64,000 bases of DNA from the NCBI GenBank assembly GCA_963921255.3, contig CAWUEW020000003.1, forward strand, positions 620,001 to 684,000, written 5' to 3'. Positions 16,576 to 24,499 of this stretch are shown here, piece after piece; position 1 is the stretch's first letter, and the number at the start of each line of letters is the position of its first letter. The notes beneath the pieces are model-generated. The model did no database searches. It was not told the origin of the DNA and saw only the letters and a list, made by a program, of their open reading frames with translations. Source of the stretch: JANSYL01 sp963921255 (lineage in GTDB: Bacteria; Pseudomonadota; Alphaproteobacteria; Rhodobacterales; Rhodobacteraceae). A program made the position numbers and the translations under genes.

Positions 16576-18458
16576 GCCGGCGTCTTTCCGTTACTCAGGG
16601 CTGCGCGACGGCGCAGGGCCAACGCGGCGGGAAGCCCGATCAGGACTCCAATTCCGAACCAGACCAGGCTCGGGATCAACATCAGACATCCCGCGGCAAA
16701 GGCGATGGCTTTCAGGATCAGCGTGGCCGTGCCTGGCCCCGTGACGCCAAGGCTGAACGTGATCAAAATGACCGCGACCAAGGACCGAACCACAACAGAT
16801 GCGATTTCCAGAAGCGTCGGGTCGCCCACCACAAGGAAAATCTCGGGTGAATAGATGAACACGAACGGGAAGATATAGGCCACAATGGTCAGTCGAAAGG
16901 CCGTGTAGCTCAGCTTGAGCGGGTCGGCATTGGCGATTGGGGCAGCCGTGTAGCTGCCCCCTGCAACCGGGGGCGTCACTGCCCCAAGCGCCGCGTAGTA
17001 AAGAATGAAAAGGTGCAGTGACAAAACCGGCGTGTCGAGCGCGATCAGTGCGGGACCCATGGTCAGGACGACGATCAGGTAGGCGGGCGCTGTCGGCATC
17101 CCCATGCTCAAAACCGCGGTCGCCGCTGCCGCAACGATCAGCGACAAGAACAAGTTCTCCTGGCCGAGACCACTGATGAGTTGGGCGAGTTTTACACCAA
17201 GCCCGGTCGAGTTAATGACCCCGACGAAGATGCCGATTGTGCCGATGACGACGAGTATTCGGACAGCGTTGATCCCCCCGCTCACCAATCCTTCAAGCAG
17301 CAGCATTGGGTTTTTCCTAAGGTCCGGGTTCAGGGCCAGGGCAGACGCAACCGTCGTGAAGATCGCCACGAACCCGGCAAAAGCCGCCGATCGCCCACCG
17401 ATCAGAACCGCGAGAATCGTCAGGATTGGTACGAAGAACATCAAGCTCTTGATCCAATCGGCGGTCACGAGCGTCTGTCGCTCGGCTTTCGGGATGGGGA
17501 CAATACCAATCCGGTTCGCTTCAAGCTCAACCGCGAAGAACAGACTCACGTAGAACAGGATTGCAGGGACCGCAGCTGCAATGGCGACGGTCAGGTAGGG
17601 TGTACCTGTCAGGTCCGCCACCAGAAACGCGGCAGACCCCATGACCGGCGGCGTAAAGGTCCCGCCGGTCGAGGCCGCCGCCTCCGTTGCGCCCGCAAAA
17701 CGGCCGGAGAACCCTTGCCGCTTTATCAGTGGGATGGTGAACGTGCCTGTGCCGACCACGTTGGCAACGGTGCTACCGGAGATCGAGCCAAACATCGCGG
17801 ATGCGCCGACGGCCCCATGTGCCGCGCCGCCCCGCGTGCCTCCGGCGAGCGACATGGCGATCTTGATCAGTGACTCGCCCGCGCCGGTCTTGGTGATGAT
17901 CGATCCGAACACGATGTAGACGACCACCAGCGTTGTCAGGACACCGAAGGCCGTTCCGAGCGTTCCGGTCGTCGACAGCCAAAGGTCGGTGACCACCTGT
18001 TCCGGCGAATAACCCGCATTGCCGAGGAACCCCGGCAGATACTCCCCGAACACCATATAGCCGAGCGCGAGCCCGCAAATGATGACGATGGTCCAACCGA
18101 GGGTGCGGCGTGTCAGCTCCATAGCTGTCAGCATGGCGGCGAAGCCAAGGGCAATATCGAACGTGCCTAGGAAGAAGAAGCCGTCTTCGAACGTTTCACT
18201 GATCTGGATGTAACGAACGCAAGCGTAGGCCGCCGCACCCATGATGGCGATATCAACCAGCCACAGAAAGCCCGCGAATAGGCCCTTCGCTTTGAACTCG
18301 TCGGCGAGCGGCCAATACAGGATGCCCGTGACCACTGCGAGGCCGAACATGGTCGGACGCAACAACAGTGGGTCGATCAGTCGGACACCGGCGACATACA
18401 TCGACAGCACGGCGATCGCGACAGCCGTGATTCCAGCAAGTATCTTGTTTGGCGCCAT
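16572..18458 (-). CDS. TRAP transporter fused permease (4TM plus 12TM), TAXI type
   Basis: A 628-residue polytopic membrane protein in which the small and large TRAP subunits are fused. The DctM-like part includes MFGSISGSTVANVVGTG, GGTFTPPVMGSAAFLVAD and MGMPTAPAYLIVV, as in the fused permeases that work with TAXI binding proteins. Its TAXI partner is the divergent gene at 18611. The start at 18458 follows GGAGGAAG; the open frame continues to 18569 but runs through the operator region, so it was rejected. The downstream hydrolase gene overlaps its stop. Confidence 0.92.
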   Translation of the reverse strand: MAPNKILAGITAVAIAVLSMYVAGVRLIDPLLLRPTMFGLAVVTGILYWPLADEFKAKGLFAGFLWLVDIAIMGAAAYACVRYIQISETFEDGFFFLGTFDIALGFAAMLTAMELTRRTLGWTIVIICGLALGYMVFGEYLPGFLGNAGYSPEQVVTDLWLSTTGTLGTAFGVLTTLVVVYIVFGSIITKTGAGESLIKIAMSLAGGTRGGAAHGAVGASAMFGSISGSTVANVVGTGTFTIPLIKRQGFSGRFAGATEAAASTGGTFTPPVMGSAAFLVADLTGTPYLTVAIAAAVPAILFYVSLFFAVELEANRIGIVPIPKAERQTLVTADWIKSLMFFVPILTILAVLIGGRSAAFAGFVAIFTTVASALALNPDLRKNPMLLLEGLVSGGINAVRILVVIGTIGIFVGVINSTGLGVKLAQLISGLGQENLFLSLIVAAAATAVLSMGMPTAPAYLIVVLTMGPALIALDTPVLSLHLFILYYAALGAVTPPVAGGSYTAAPIANADPLKLSYTAFRLTIVAYIFPFVFIYSPEIFLVVGDPTLLEIASVVVRSLVAVILITFSLGVTGPGTATLILKAIAFAAGCLMLIPSLVWFGIGVLIGLPAALALRRRAALSNGKTPA

Positions 18459-18525
18459 TTTTCTTCCTCCCCATCCGGGAGAATGGGCCTGGAGTTTACC
18501 ACCCGGACAGCTCTTGGGTAGATAT

Positions 18526-18571
18526 TTTTTGTTGGATTGACAACAAAAATTTTGTTGGTAAAACAACAAAA
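18526..18571. promoter_or_regulatory. Tandem palindromic operator between TRAP permease and TAXI gene
   Basis: Two inverted repeats of the same half-site lie side by side: 18526-18549 (TTTTTGTTG, 6-base spacer, CAACAAAAA) and 18550-18571 (TTTTGTTG, 6-base spacer, CAACAAAA). Centres are 23 bp apart, about two helical turns. They occupy the divergent promoter region of the permease-hydrolase and TAXI-marR-hydrolase operons. The MarR protein at 19669-20178 is the natural candidate to bind them and control both directions. Confidence 0.75.
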
Positions 18572-18610
18572 ATGATCAGCGGTGCTGATTCAGACATGGG
18601 AGGAAAACGA

Positions 18611-19618
18611 ATGAAAACGTTCTTCAAGGCGGCGGGGCTTGCCGTGGCGATTGCGGCCACTGCAAGCATGGCGGTCGCCGATACGGAGCGGCTGCGCGCG
18701 ACCGCCGGCAGCCAGACGGGCGGAACCGGTCAGGTTATGACTTACATCTCGAATGTCGTCGGGCGTGTGGATCCCGACATTCAGATCGAGATCTCATTCG
18801 ATCAACCCGGCACCCGCGCTTTGTTGCAGGGCGCCCGGGGGGACGCAGATTTGCATCTTCTGGTGCCGTTCATCACCTACCTGCTGCAGAACGGGCGCGC
18901 GATGTACAGCGACATCCCCAACGCGCCCGAGCTTGCCGAAGAGATCCGAGCGATGACGATGTATCCTGGCGGTACATTTCAACTCGTCGTGTGGGAGGAG
19001 AGCGGTATTCGGTCGCTCGAAGATCTGCGCGGCAGAAATGTGTTCTTCGGCCCGCGTGGCGCGGCCGTGTCTCGCATGATGCAGAACCTGACACGGGCGA
19101 TCACCGGTATGGAGCCTGATGAAGACTACACGCTTGTGTCTCTGGATTTCGGTTCTGCGTTCCAGGCGTTTCAGGATGGACAGATCGACACGTTCTTCCG
19201 TCCCGTCGCTGTTGGCAATCCGAGCATTCAACAGGCGGCCTCGCTTGCACCCATTCGCCTGATCGGGATCACCGAAGAAGACCTCGAAAACGAAGAGGTC
19301 CAGCGGCAAACCAACATCGATGGGCGCAGTTTGACCACAATCGCACCGGATGCCTATGGCGACGCCCAGGCCAATGAAGAGCCGATTATCACGTGGCTCG
19401 ATTGGACAGGTGTTGGCATTCCCGCGCACGTCTCGGACGACACCGCCTATGCGATCACGCGGGCTTTCTGGGAAAACCTCGGCGAACTGCAGTCGGTCGC
19501 CACGTGGGCGAACACGATCGAGATTGAGAATTTCGCCAATTTCTCGAACGTGCCTATCCACCCCGGTGCGGCCCGTTATTATGAAGAGCAAGGGCTGACC
19601 GTGCCGGTCATCGAATGA
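18611..19618 (+). CDS. TAXI family TRAP transporter solute-binding protein
   Basis: A 335-residue periplasmic protein. The signal peptide spans about residues 1-23, ending ASMAVADTE. The mature N-terminus LRATAGSQTGGTGQVMTYIS is the TAXI pattern, and FFGPRGAAVSRMMQNLTRAI and DFGSAFQAFQDGQIDTFF fit the type II binding-protein fold. It delivers its ligand to the fused permease encoded divergently. The ATG at 18611 follows GGGAGGAAAA. Ligands of TAXI proteins are poorly known; the neighbouring ester hydrolase suggests a sulfated or phosphonylated compound. Confidence 0.88.
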   Translation: MKTFFKAAGLAVAIAATASMAVADTERLRATAGSQTGGTGQVMTYISNVVGRVDPDIQIEISFDQPGTRALLQGARGDADLHLLVPFITYLLQNGRAMYSDIPNAPELAEEIRAMTMYPGGTFQLVVWEESGIRSLEDLRGRNVFFGPRGAAVSRMMQNLTRAITGMEPDEDYTLVSLDFGSAFQAFQDGQIDTFFRPVAVGNPSIQQAASLAPIRLIGITEEDLENEEVQRQTNIDGRSLTTIAPDAYGDAQANEEPIITWLDWTGVGIPAHVSDDTAYAITRAFWENLGELQSVATWANTIEIENFANFSNVPIHPGAARYYEEQGLTVPVIE

Positions 19619-19629
19619 AGAAGGAAAGT

Positions 19630-19657
19630 GCGTGACAGGGTAGTGTCCCTGTCACGC
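19630..19657 (+). repeat. Perfect hairpin between TAXI and marR genes
   Basis: An 11-bp perfect stem (left arm GCGTGACAGGG) with the 6-base loop TAGTGT, placed 12 bases after the TAXI stop and 12 bases before the marR start. There is no T run, so it more likely protects the upstream mRNA or reduces read-through, giving more binding protein than regulator. Confidence 0.75.
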
Positions 19658-19668
19658 GACACTGCACC

Positions 19669-20178
19669 ATGACGTCACGCGAAGACCGAAAACGCCACCC
19701 AGATCGCGATGCCCAGACCAAGCCGCGCACGGTCGAGGAGCTGGTTCCAAGCCAGCTTTCCTCGTATCGCGCGGCAAGAAATGGCAAACTGGTGCGTCGC
19801 GCGCGTGATGCCGAAGCGGAGCGTCTCGGGGTTTCCGTTGACGAGTGGCGCTTGCTGTTCGTGCTGTCGCGGTTTGGTCCGTTGCCCTCAATTCGCATCG
19901 CCGAACAAGCAATCATGGACCGTGGTACGGTCTCAAGAGCTGTTGCGCGGATGGAAGAACGGGGGCTTTTGTTCCGAATTTCCGACGCGACGGATCGCCG
20001 GAAATCGATCGTGAATCTGACCGAGAAGTGTGCCGAGATCGGCAATCAGATCGCGAGCTTCATGCTGAACCGGGAACTCGAGATGATCGCCGATCTAACC
20101 GACGAAGAATGGCGTGTCTGGCTTACCGTTACAGATAAGATCTATGCCCGTCTCAAGGTCATGTACGAAGATGACTGA
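19669..20178 (+). CDS. MarR family transcriptional regulator
   Basis: A 169-residue winged-helix regulator with a charged N-terminal extension of about 30 residues. The recognition region includes IRIAEQAIMDRGTVSRAVAR, and the wing has ISDATDRRKSIVNLTEKC. It is cotranscribed with the TAXI gene before it and the hydrolase gene after it, which overlaps its 3' end by 8 bases. The paired TTTTGTTG palindromes at 18526-18571 are the likely binding sites, so it would couple expression of transport and hydrolysis to the substrate. The start has no strong ribosome site. Confidence 0.87.
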   Translation: MTSREDRKRHPDRDAQTKPRTVEELVPSQLSSYRAARNGKLVRRARDAEAERLGVSVDEWRLLFVLSRFGPLPSIRIAEQAIMDRGTVSRAVARMEERGLLFRISDATDRRKSIVNLTEKCAEIGNQIASFMLNRELEMIADLTDEEWRVWLTVTDKIYARLKVMYEDD

Positions 20179-20980
20179 CCACGTGATATCGGCGGATGGC
20201 GCGCGGATTGCGTGCCGCGTCGAAGGACTTGCAGACCAACCGTTGGTCTACGTGCATGGCGCAGGCGGCGACCGGTTTTCGCATCCCGACATTAAGCGTC
20301 AGCTTGCGAAAACACTTCGCGTGATCTCGTATGATCGCCGGGGCCGCGGCGGCAGCACTGAAGTGGCGCCCTACAGGCTGTCACATGAGGTCGACGATCT
20401 GAGGGCTGTCATCTCGGCATGTGAAAGCCCCCCGATTGTGTTCGGTGTATCGCTCGGTGCAAGGATCGCGCTTGAATTGCTTCGCGCGCCGCCGGCCATT
20501 GCGTCGATGCTGCTGTTCGAGCCACCAGCGACAGACGTCGCTGAACCGGCGTATGGCAGACACCTCGCCGAGATCGGCGGGCTTCTGAACCGAGGCGACA
20601 CCGAGGGGGCGGTCGTCCGCAACATGGAGTTGCTTCACGGCAAGACCCAGGACGAAATTGACGTCTACAAATCGCGCACAGAAGAATGGTCAACCCGGGT
20701 CGCGAATGCGGGTCTTGCCCACCGCGAAATGGAGGTCGTGCACGTCACCGACCTGCTTTGTCCGGCAGATTATGCTGCCCCAGATTTTCCGGTCCACCTC
20801 CTGGTGGGGACCGAGACCCTGCCCTTCATACGTCGAAGTGCCGATCTGATCGGGGCGCTGCCCTTCGTCAATCGGCACGATCTCAGCGGCTTGAACCACA
20901 GCGCGCCTTGGACGGACCCCGACCGCATCATGCAGGCGATTGAGCCGTTTCTGCCCGAGGCGTCGGCCAAAGTTGGTTAG
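20171..20980 (+). CDS. Alpha/beta fold hydrolase
   Basis: A 269-residue cytoplasmic alpha/beta hydrolase. It has the oxyanion segment YVHGAGGDRFSHP, the DRRGRGGSTE loop, the nucleophile elbow FGVSLGAR (Ser near residue 95) and the C-terminal catalytic histidine in LSGLNHSAPW. The ATG at 20171 overlaps the marR stop, so it is the last gene of the TAXI-marR operon. In this context it may hydrolyse an ester or lactone released by the sulfatase-like enzyme; that is inference. Confidence 0.85.
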   Translation: MTDHVISADGARIACRVEGLADQPLVYVHGAGGDRFSHPDIKRQLAKTLRVISYDRRGRGGSTEVAPYRLSHEVDDLRAVISACESPPIVFGVSLGARIALELLRAPPAIASMLLFEPPATDVAEPAYGRHLAEIGGLLNRGDTEGAVVRNMELLHGKTQDEIDVYKSRTEEWSTRVANAGLAHREMEVVHVTDLLCPADYAAPDFPVHLLVGTETLPFIRRSADLIGALPFVNRHDLSGLNHSAPWTDPDRIMQAIEPFLPEASAKVG

Positions 20981-21287
20981 CACGGCAAAGAGCGCCGATC
21001 GTCAGAAAGGTTTTGTCAGTGGCCAAGGAGTGCGGCAGCGACTTCCCCTTTGGGTTGGCGCGCAGAGAGGGGGGCAAAGCAGGCGCGCCACCTCGGATTT
21101 GCACCCACCCACTCGCGCGCAGAGTCGGAGGGCGTCCCTGCCGCCGGTTCACAAATTTGGGGCGGCAACTTTGGCGGTATGCGTAAGGATAACGGAAAAC
21201 CGCCGCCCTTTTCTCCGACCGCAGGTTTGATCCACATCATTCCGGCCCGCGCCCTTCGTCGCGCAGTATTTGCGCGGGAGGAGCTGC
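20981..21287. other. Intergenic region upstream of the hydrogenase operon
   Basis: About 307 bases without a convincing gene; the open frames here are short and lack family features. The first part is GC-rich and carries two copies of GCGCGCAGAG (21059-21068 and 21115-21124). The second part holds the FNR-type box at 21227-21240 and the hydB ribosome site GGAGGAG. Confidence 0.45.
21227..21240 (+). promoter_or_regulatory. FNR/FnrL-type binding site for the hydrogenase operon
   Basis: TTGATCCACATCAT matches the FNR consensus TTGAT-N4-ATCAA at nine of ten defined positions. Its centre is 54 bases before the hydB start codon, which would allow a class II activated promoter with a short leader. 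This implies expression under low oxygen. The regulator gene is not in the window. Confidence 0.7.
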
Positions 21288-22439
21288 ATGGGATCAACGG
21301 AACACGACCCCCGAACCTTGCAAATGCGACCGCGCTGCATCGCGACGACAGGTCTGCTGGATCTGATCAAAGTGCTGCGGTCCGACGGGTACATGGTGAT
21401 CGGTCCGATCTTCCGCGACGGCGCGATTGTCTACGATGAGATCACGGAACCCACCGACATCGCCCAGGGCTGGCAGGTCGAAACCGGGCCCGGGCAGTAT
21501 GCGGCCCATACGTCTGGCGGGGCCTTTTTCGATACTGTCGTGGGGCCGACGCCCTGGAAGCGGTTCCTGCATCCCCCGCGCGAAACCCTGTACCGAATGA
21601 CCAAAGCCCCCGACGGGTCGGTGTCCGTCCAAGGTCCCGACGACCCGGTGCAGCCCCTGGCGTTTCTCGGCGTAAGGGCCTGTGATCTGGCCGCAATCTC
21701 TGTGCTGGACCGTGTCCTGATGGAAGGGCCGCATCCGGACCCGCGGTATGGTGCGCGGCGGCGCAATACGTTGATTATCGCCGTGAATTGTCGGGTTTCG
21801 GCCGAAACCTGCTTTTGTGCCAGCATGGGCACCGGTCCAGCCGCAACCGCCGGATACGACCTTTGCCTGAGCGAATTGGGCACCGGTGGCGAAACGCGGT
21901 TCCTTGTTGAGGTTGGCTCGTCGGAAGGTTCGGACCTGCTGGCGCAGGTGTCCACGCGCGCGGCCACGCCAGAGGACCTGTCGGAGGCGGCGGATGGTGC
22001 GCGCGTCGCGGCCCGCCAACAAACGCGGGGGATGACGACCGATGGGTTGCCTGACAAGGTTGTCGCAGCCCACGATCATCCCCGTTGGGCCGACGTCGCC
22101 CACCGCTGCCTGAACTGCACCAATTGCACCATGGTCTGCCCCACATGCTTCTGCACGACCGTGGAAGAGGTGAGCGATCTTGCCGGTGAAAGCTTCGCGC
22201 GGCAGCAGCGCTGGGACAGCTGCTTTACCGCCGATTTCAGCTACATCCACGGTGGTGCAGTCCGCCCGTCCGCCAAGTCGCGCTATCGCCAATGGCTGAC
22301 CCACAAACTGGGCACCTGGCCCTCGCAATTTGATGGGGATCTCGGCTGCACCGGGTGCGGGCGCTGCATTGCCTGGTGCCCGGTTGGCATCGACCTGACC
22401 GAAGAGATTGCCCATCTCACAGAGGAGGTTTCCCCATGA
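21288..22439 (+). CDS. hydB: [NiFe]-hydrogenase iron-sulfur subunit (beta), group 3b type
   Basis: A 383-residue electron-transfer subunit of a cytoplasmic bidirectional NAD(P)-linked hydrogenase (sulfhydrogenase type). The C-terminal part carries two 4Fe-4S motifs: CLNCTNCTMVCPTCFC (about residue 270) and CTGCGRCIAWCP (about 355). The N-terminal part matches the HydB/AsrA-like region, with GVRACDLAAISVLDRVL. The ATG at 21288 follows GGAGGAG. It heads a tightly overlapping six-gene operon and its stop overlaps the next start (ATGA). The FNR-type box upstream fits anaerobic expression. Confidence 0.88.
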   Translation: MGSTEHDPRTLQMRPRCIATTGLLDLIKVLRSDGYMVIGPIFRDGAIVYDEITEPTDIAQGWQVETGPGQYAAHTSGGAFFDTVVGPTPWKRFLHPPRETLYRMTKAPDGSVSVQGPDDPVQPLAFLGVRACDLAAISVLDRVLMEGPHPDPRYGARRRNTLIIAVNCRVSAETCFCASMGTGPAATAGYDLCLSELGTGGETRFLVEVGSSEGSDLLAQVSTRAATPEDLSEAADGARVAARQQTRGMTTDGLPDKVVAAHDHPRWADVAHRCLNCTNCTMVCPTCFCTTVEEVSDLAGESFARQQRWDSCFTADFSYIHGGAVRPSAKSRYRQWLTHKLGTWPSQFDGDLGCTGCGRCIAWCPVGIDLTEEIAHLTEEVSP

Positions 22440-22903
22440 AGATTGATGGACTGGGCCGTATTCTGGGCGAGCATCGGCTGTTTGCTGGCCTTGATGCGGA
22501 ATTCCTTTCGCTCGTGGCCGGTTGCGCGTCAAACCAAGCCTTCCCACCGGGCACGCGATTGGCCGAGCTTGGGGCACGGGTCGACAAGATCTTCCTCGTG
22601 CGCGAGGGCGATGTGGCCATGGAACTTGCGACCCCCGGCCGGGGCCGGGTGCGGATACAGACGGTGGGTCCGGGCGAGGTTCTGGGGCTGTCCTGGCTGG
22701 TCCCGCCTTACAAGTGGACGTCAGATGCCGAGACCGTCGATCGGGTGCGTGTGATCGAACTGGATGCCGAATGCCTGCGCCGAAAATGCGAAGCCGACCC
22801 GGCCATCGGATACGCCGTGTTAAAGCGGTTCATGTCCCCGCTTCTGGACCGGCTCAATGAAGCGCAGCTGCAGATGTTGGATGTCTATGGCCATGCGCGC
22901 TGA
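22436..22903 (+). CDS. Stand-alone cyclic-nucleotide-binding-domain protein in hydrogenase operon
   Basis: A 155-residue protein consisting almost only of a cNMP-binding beta-roll: FPPGTRLAELGARVDKIFLV, then VREGDVAMEL and GPGEVLGLSWLVPPY, followed by a C-helix. There is no helix-turn-helix, so despite frequent annotation as a Crp/Fnr regulator it cannot be a normal transcription factor. It sits between the beta and gamma subunit genes and overlaps both, suggesting a structural or regulatory protein acting on the enzyme itself. The phosphate-binding arginine pattern of true cAMP binders is not evident. Confidence 0.82.
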   Translation: MKIDGLGRILGEHRLFAGLDAEFLSLVAGCASNQAFPPGTRLAELGARVDKIFLVREGDVAMELATPGRGRVRIQTVGPGEVLGLSWLVPPYKWTSDAETVDRVRVIELDAECLRRKCEADPAIGYAVLKRFMSPLLDRLNEAQLQMLDVYGHAR

Positions 22904-23783
22904 GGTCATCGCCCCTGATCCGATGGTGCCTTCGGTTGCGCGTGTCACCAAGGTCCGCCGCGAAACCGCCGATGTCGCCACATTGGCGATTGATTGGCCG
23001 GCCTGGCGCGGCTGCGGGCCTGGCCAGTTCAACATGGTCGGTTTGCCCGGGCTTGGCGAAGTCCCGATCAGTGTGTCCGCTGGCACCGGTCGCGGCGCAA
23101 CGCTTGTCCATACGATCCGGGCGGTGGGACCTGTGTCGCGCGCTTTGGCGGACCTGCCTGCCAATGCCGATCTCACCTTGCGCGGTCCGTTCGGCACCAC
23201 ATGGCCTGTCGCGGCAGCGCGCGAAGGCACGGATATCCTGATCGTGGCTGGTGGGCTTGGCTTGGCGCCCTTGCGTCCCGTGGTCGCGTACTTTGCTGAA
23301 AACGCCGCGCGATTTGCGTCGGTGCATTTGGTGATTGGCGCACGCGGGCCATCAGACCTTTTGTTCATTGAACAGTATGACGAATGGCGTGACGCGGGCG
23401 TTTCGGTGCGCATCACGGTGGATCATGCGCCCCCGGGTTGGCCGGGCCGGGTCGGGGTGGTCACCCCTTTGATCCAAGCAAGACCGGATACCACAGCCTT
23501 TTTGTGCGGCCCCGAGATCATGATGCGCGTTGTGGCCGAACACCTGACAGGACTGGGCGTGGAAGACGACGCCATCCATGTTTCGCTCGAACGCAATATG
23601 CAGTGCGGTGTTGGCCTGTGCGGCCATTGCCAATTGGGTTCGGTGCTTTTGTGCCGGGATGGTCCGGTGCTGGATTGGGCGCAGGCCCGGCCGCTGATGC
23701 AGATTGAGGAGCTTTGTACATGCCCCAGGTCAAGCCCCGCGTCGGCGTGTTCAAGTTCAGTTCCTGTGACGGGTGCCAATTGA
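22887..23783 (+). CDS. hydG: [NiFe]-hydrogenase FAD/NAD(P)-binding subunit (gamma)
   Basis: A 298-residue diaphorase subunit of the ferredoxin-NADP reductase fold. FAD contacts come from the GQFNMVGLPGLGEVPISVS region and a later RGPFGTTWPV segment, NAD(P) from the Gly-rich IVAGGLGLAPLRPVV, and the C-terminal 2Fe-2S ligands are in CGVGLCGHCQLGSVLLC. It moves electrons between the hydrogenase and NAD(P)H. The start is ATG at 22887 or 22893, neither with a clear ribosome site. Oddity: where the sequence would be expected to end (QIEEL), it reads on for 22 residues and overlaps the small-subunit gene by 64 bases. Confidence 0.88.
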   Translation: MAMRAEVIAPDPMVPSVARVTKVRRETADVATLAIDWPAWRGCGPGQFNMVGLPGLGEVPISVSAGTGRGATLVHTIRAVGPVSRALADLPANADLTLRGPFGTTWPVAAAREGTDILIVAGGLGLAPLRPVVAYFAENAARFASVHLVIGARGPSDLLFIEQYDEWRDAGVSVRITVDHAPPGWPGRVGVVTPLIQARPDTTAFLCGPEIMMRVVAEHLTGLGVEDDAIHVSLERNMQCGVGLCGHCQLGSVLLCRDGPVLDWAQARPLMQIEELCTCPRSSPASACSSSVPVTGAN

Positions 23784-24499
23784 CCGTGCTGGATTGCGAA
23801 CGCGAATTGCTGGACATCGCCGAAGCCTTTGACATCGCATATTTCCCCGAGGGGCTGACCTCGGAAGACGAAGGCATATACGACATCGCGATCGTTGAAG
23901 GGGCCGTCACGACCCCGGAGGAGGCCTTGCGCATCCACAACATTCGCAGCCGCGCGATATCGCTGGTGACGATTGGGGCCTGCGCAACATCCGGCGGGAT
24001 ACAGGCGTTGCGCAATGGGGGGCGGATGGCCGAGTTCCGAAGCTATGTCTACGCGCGGCCGGAATGGATCGACAGCCTGGAGGCCAGCACACCGATCGCG
24101 GCCCATGTTCGGGTCGATGCCGAATTGCAGGGATGCCCAATCTCAAAGGCGCAATTGGTTGAATTGCTGACGGCGGTTCTGGCCGGGCGAAGCCCCCAGA
24201 CACCGGCGCACGCAACCTGTCTCGACTGCAAACTGGCGGGGCATGTCTGCGTCCTGGTAACCGACGGCAAACCCTGTTTGGGGCCGGTGACACATTCCGG
24301 GTGTGGCGCGCTGTGTCCTGGGTATAGCCGGGGGTGTTACGGATGTTTTGGCCCCAAGGAATCCGCCAATACGCGAGCGCTGTCGGCCAAACTGGCGGCG
24401 CACGGGCACCCGCAAAAAGATCTCCACGATCTCTATGGTCGCTTCAACGTGGGCCGCGCGGAATTCCGCCGGGAACGGGAGGCCCTGAGCGATGACTGA
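23720..24499 (+). CDS. hydD: [NiFe]-hydrogenase small subunit (delta)
   Basis: A 259-residue small subunit carrying three iron-sulfur clusters. The proximal-cluster ligands begin at SSCDGCQLTVLD and continue with GACATSGGIQ and ELQGCPISK. The medial and distal cluster cysteines lie in CLDCKLAGHVC, then PCLGPVTHSGCGALCPG and CYGCFGP. It has no signal peptide, as expected for a cytoplasmic group 3 enzyme. The ATG at 23720 is 8 bases after GAGGAG. It overlaps the gamma gene before it and the large-subunit gene after it. Confidence 0.93.
   Translation: MPQVKPRVGVFKFSSCDGCQLTVLDCERELLDIAEAFDIAYFPEGLTSEDEGIYDIAIVEGAVTTPEEALRIHNIRSRAISLVTIGACATSGGIQALRNGGRMAEFRSYVYARPEWIDSLEASTPIAAHVRVDAELQGCPISKAQLVELLTAVLAGRSPQTPAHATCLDCKLAGHVCVLVTDGKPCLGPVTHSGCGALCPGYSRGCYGCFGPKESANTRALSAKLAAHGHPQKDLHDLYGRFNVGRAEFRREREALSDD

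Noticed and set aside
14861..21000. Genomic island inserted at tRNA-Ser
   Set aside because: No integrase, no repeated tRNA 3' end downstream, and no clear change in base composition; the metabolic cluster next to the tRNA is not proof of integration.
22436..22903. Crp/Fnr transcription factor in the hydrogenase operon
   Set aside because: Only the cyclic-nucleotide-binding fold is present; there is no helix-turn-helix after it.
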